A stretch of DNA of 64,000 nt. Source: Dryobates pubescens. Lineage: Eukaryota; Chordata; Aves; Piciformes; Picidae. The DNA is taken from assembly GCF_014839835.1 (NCBI RefSeq), contig NC_071615.1:558001-622000 (forward strand), in the 5' to 3' direction. The position numbers and the translations under genes were made by a program. Positions within the stretch are counted from its first letter, which is position 1. The number at the start of each line of letters is the position of its first letter. This document shows, in pieces, positions 62,201 to 64,000 of the stretch. The notes below the pieces were generated by a model. The model did no database searches and was not told where the DNA came from. It saw only the letters and a program-made list of their open reading frames with translations.

Positions 62201-63832
62201 AGCTCCCGGGGGCAGCAGTGCAGTGCAGCTGCAGGGAGCCACAGCTCCCAGGGGCAGCAGTGCAGTGCAGCTGCAGGGAGCCACAGCTCCCAGGGGCAGC
62301 AGTGCAGTGCTGCTGCAGCTGCAGGGAGCCACAGCTCCCAGGGGCAGCAGTGCAGTGCAGCTGCAGGGAGCCACAGCTCCCGGGGGCAGCAGTGCAGTGC
62401 TGCTGCAGGGAGCCACAGCTCCCAGGGGCAGCAGTGCAGTGCTGCTGCGGCTGCAGGGAGCCACAGCTCCCAGGGGCAGCAGTGCAGTGCTGCTGCTGCT
62501 GCAGGGAGCCACAGCTCCCGGGGGCAGCAGTGCAGTGCTGCTGCTGCTGCAGGGAGCCACAGCTCCCAGGGGCAGCAGTGCAGTGCTGCTGCAGCTGCAG
62601 GGAGCCACAGCTCCCAGGGGCAGCAGTGCAGTGCTGCTGCAGGGAGCCACAGCTCCCGGGGGCAGCAGTGCAGTGCTGCTGCAGGGAGCCACAGCTCCCA
62701 GGGGCAGCAGTGCAGTGCTGCTGCGGCTGCAGGGAGCCACAGCTCCCAGGGGCAGCAGTGCAGTGCAGCTGCAGGGAGCCACAGCTCCCAGGGGCAGCAG
62801 TGCAGTGCAGCTGCAGGGAGCCACAGCTCCTAGGGGCAGCAGTGCAGTGCAGCTGCAGGGAGCCACAGCTCCCGGGGGCAGCAGTGCAGTGCAGCTGCAG
62901 GGAGCCACAGCTCCCAGGGGCAGCAGTGCAGTGCTGCTGCTGCTGCAGGGAGCCACAGCTCCCAGGGGCAGCAGTGCAGTGCTGCTGCAGGGAGCCACAG
63001 CTCCCGGGGGCAGCAGTGCAGTGCTGCTGCTGCTGCAGGGAGCCACAGCTCCCAGGGGCAGCAGTGCAGTGCTGCTGCAGCTGCAGGGAGCCACAGCTCC
63101 CAGGGGCAGCAGTGCAGTGCTGCTGCGGCTGCAGGGAGCCACAGCTCCTGGGGGCAGCAGTGCAGTGCTGCTGCAGCTGCGGGGAGCCACAGCTCCCAGG
63201 GGCAGCAGCAAGGGCAGCACTGGGTGCTCTGGGGAGCCCCAGCCCTCCCTGCCCAGCTGCAGCAGGGTGCAGGGGAGGTACCTCCAGCGCAGCAGGGTTG
63301 AGGGCAAGGAAGGTGTCCATGTCCATGTCTATGGCAGTGCCAGCTTCAGCCAATGCTTTCAGATCCTCTGCTGGAGCTCCACCTTCGAGAAAGCACAGGG
63401 GGCAGCTGGGCAGGGCTCAGGGGGCAGCTGGGCACCTGGGCAGCTGGGCAGGGCTCAGGGGGCAGCTGGGCACCTGGGCAGCTGGGCACCTGGGCAGCTG
63501 GGCAGGGCTCAGGGGGCTGCTGGGCACCTGGGCAGCTGGGCACCTGGGCAGCTGGGCAGGGCTCAGGGGGCAGGGCTCAGGGGGCAGGGCTCTCAGGTGT
63601 GTCTCCAGTGTGGCCAAACCCCCTGGCACAGGGAGAGGTCTCCTACCTCTGTGTGCTGTCCAGTGCCCTCCAAAGGGGCTGAAGCCCCAAGCACCTACCC
63701 AGGTATGGCCGGATCAGGCAGTAGTAGGCTCTGGTGCTGTTTGTGTGGCCAGCAAAGGCCTCCTGAGCCTTGCTGTAGAGCTGCTCCTTCAGGGCTTGAG
63801 AGCAAGAGCTGATGTTCAGCTGTCCAGCAGTC
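59236..63832 (-). CDS. MSLNL: Mesothelin-like protein, 3' part (runs off window)
   Basis: Second mesothelin-superfamily gene, convergent with MSLN as in human. Exons in transcript order: 63832-63699, 63382-63282, 61642-60072, 59318-59236; earlier exons lie beyond 64000. Exon phases match MSLN exons 22-25. The first reads QALKEQLYSKAQEAFAGHTN and ends YL; the second GGAPAEDLKALAEAG; the third starts RLSVMDVKRLLGSNL and reaches GIGLQGGI. In mesothelin this motif is followed at once by a GY.NL segment; here about 460 codons of Pro/Ser/Thr-rich repeats intervene before GYVNLKPLP. The last exon, GSGSMLSSCLLAMLT to LLPQLL, is short and hydrophobic, a GPI-type signal. The two halves of the mucin exon lie in different frames, separated by one extra G at 60944-60948. 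The name rests on homology plus synteny; function is unknown. Confidence 0.87.
59500..60015 (-). mobile_element. CR1 LINE 3' copy in the last MSLNL intron
   Basis: Reverse CR1: AACAGCAGGGAATGGCTTTG, CTTGGAAGAGACCTTGGAGA, CACCGCAGCTCCAGGGCTTT, AGAAATTATTCCTCATGTCC, GGTGTGGCCTCCCCAGTGCC. It fills most of the intron 59319-60071 and includes three CACTGCCAGGG repeats. Confidence 0.9.
60640..61300 (-). repeat. 24-bp coding repeat: MSLNL mucin domain
   Basis: About 25 copies of a 24-bp unit that on the MSLNL strand encodes TSPPAPAS with variants (TTTSPPAP, STSTPAPV, MSTSPPA-like). The repeats are rich in Ser/Thr next to Pro, typical of mucin O-glycosylation domains. Flanking non-repeat sequence in the same exon (61300-61480 and 60080-60640) is also Pro/Ser/Thr-rich with TTT, PSS and PAP runs. 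Unit length is a multiple of three, so frame is kept except at the one-base slip at 60944-60948. Confidence 0.93.
61690..63205. repeat. 1.5-kb minisatellite in an MSLNL intron
   Basis: About 35 copies built on GGAGCCACAGCTCCCAGGGG followed by CAGCAGTGCAGTG and a variable CAGCTGCAG or CTGCTGCTGCAG segment. Units fall into classes of 42, 48 and sometimes 39 bp. An A/G switch in CTCCC(A/G)GGGG marks subtypes. It fills the intron 61643-63281 almost completely. Units are multiples of three and lack stops, so very long open frames on both strands are artefacts. Confidence 0.97.
63400..63600. repeat. GGGCAGCTGGGCACCT repeat in an MSLNL intron
   Basis: About 200 bp mixing GGGCACCTGGGCAGCT and GGGCAGGGCTCAGGGGGCAG modules, within the intron 63383-63698. 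Many CAGCTG and CACCTG E-box hexamers result from the repeat and need not be functional. Confidence 0.93.
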
Positions 63833-64000
63833 CTAGGGAGGGAGAGGGTCGCAGCTCAGAGCCACCACTCCAAACCACAGCTGAAGCCCTTCCCTTGGTG
63901 TGGTCTGTCGCTGCTCAGCGCCGGTGGCTCAGGCAGGAGCTGGGAGCAGGATGTGGCCACCCCCCCCCCAGCTCCCTGCGAGTGAGCAGAGCCAAAGGGG
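63833..64000. other. MSLNL intron, window edge
   Basis: Intronic sequence upstream of the MSLNL exon 63699-63832. It contains a C10 run at about 63960-63969 and no further exon. The gene continues beyond the window. Confidence 0.6.

Noticed and set aside
61458-63812. Very long open frames (more than 500 codons) on both strands across 60.5-63.8 kb, apart from the MSLNL exons
   Set aside because: They cross minisatellites whose unit lengths are multiples of three and that lack stop codons, so every frame is open. Only the minus-strand mucin exon joins conserved exons in phase.
1-64000. Endogenous retrovirus, LTR element, DNA transposon, tRNA or rRNA gene
   Set aside because: No paired long terminal repeats, no gag/pol/env-like frames, no terminal inverted repeats and no tRNA cloverleaf was recognised by eye. 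All dispersed repeats that I could assign are CR1-type.

Overview
The window is avian nuclear DNA, GC-rich and gene-dense, with short exons, long minisatellites and very many CR1 LINE fragments. The gene order HAGHL - CIAO3 - MSLN - MSLNL, with CIAO3 and MSLNL on the opposite strand, matches human 16p13.3. In birds this block is expected on a small chromosome. The CR1 load, with several nearly identical copies, suggests a lineage where CR1 stayed active, such as woodpeckers and relatives; that is inference. No bacterial, viral or CRISPR feature was seen.

Layout. 1-3170: a 35-bp minisatellite and unassigned DNA. 3171-8384 (+): HAGH (glyoxalase II), complete except for the mitochondrial leader exon. 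10860-15505 (+): HAGHL with a CpG-island promoter. HAGH and HAGHL share exon lengths and phases and form a tandem pair. 15506-19490: four minisatellites, then the CIAO3 3' end. 19664-33142 (-): CIAO3 (NARFL), 11 exons, 476 codons, all eight Fe-S cysteines present. 33143-38523: CR1 debris and one unidentified open frame. 38524-57221 (+): a mesothelin gene of 25 coding exons, 1068 codons, with signal peptide, furin-type site and GPI-type C-terminus. 59236-63832 (-): the 3' part of a mesothelin-like gene (MSLNL), convergent with MSLN, whose penultimate exon carries about 460 codons of mucin-type Pro/Ser/Thr repeats inside an otherwise conserved mesothelin motif.

Functions. HAGH and HAGHL belong to glutathione-dependent alpha-oxoaldehyde detoxification (HAGHL activity unproven). 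CIAO3 is the carrier step of cytosolic iron-sulfur protein assembly. MSLN and MSLNL are cell-surface proteins of the mesothelin/stereocilin/otoancorin superfamily. The genes are linked by old synteny rather than by one pathway.

The most unusual points are the mucin tract inserted in MSLNL, an apparent one-base slip within it, a long N-terminal extension of MSLN relative to mammals, a GC-AG intron in CIAO3 whose donor abuts a microsatellite, and at least nine distinct minisatellites, several inside introns or UTRs. Coordinates were read by eye. Exon lengths and phases were summed and agree for the complete reading frames of HAGH (from its internal ATG), HAGHL, CIAO3 and MSLN.
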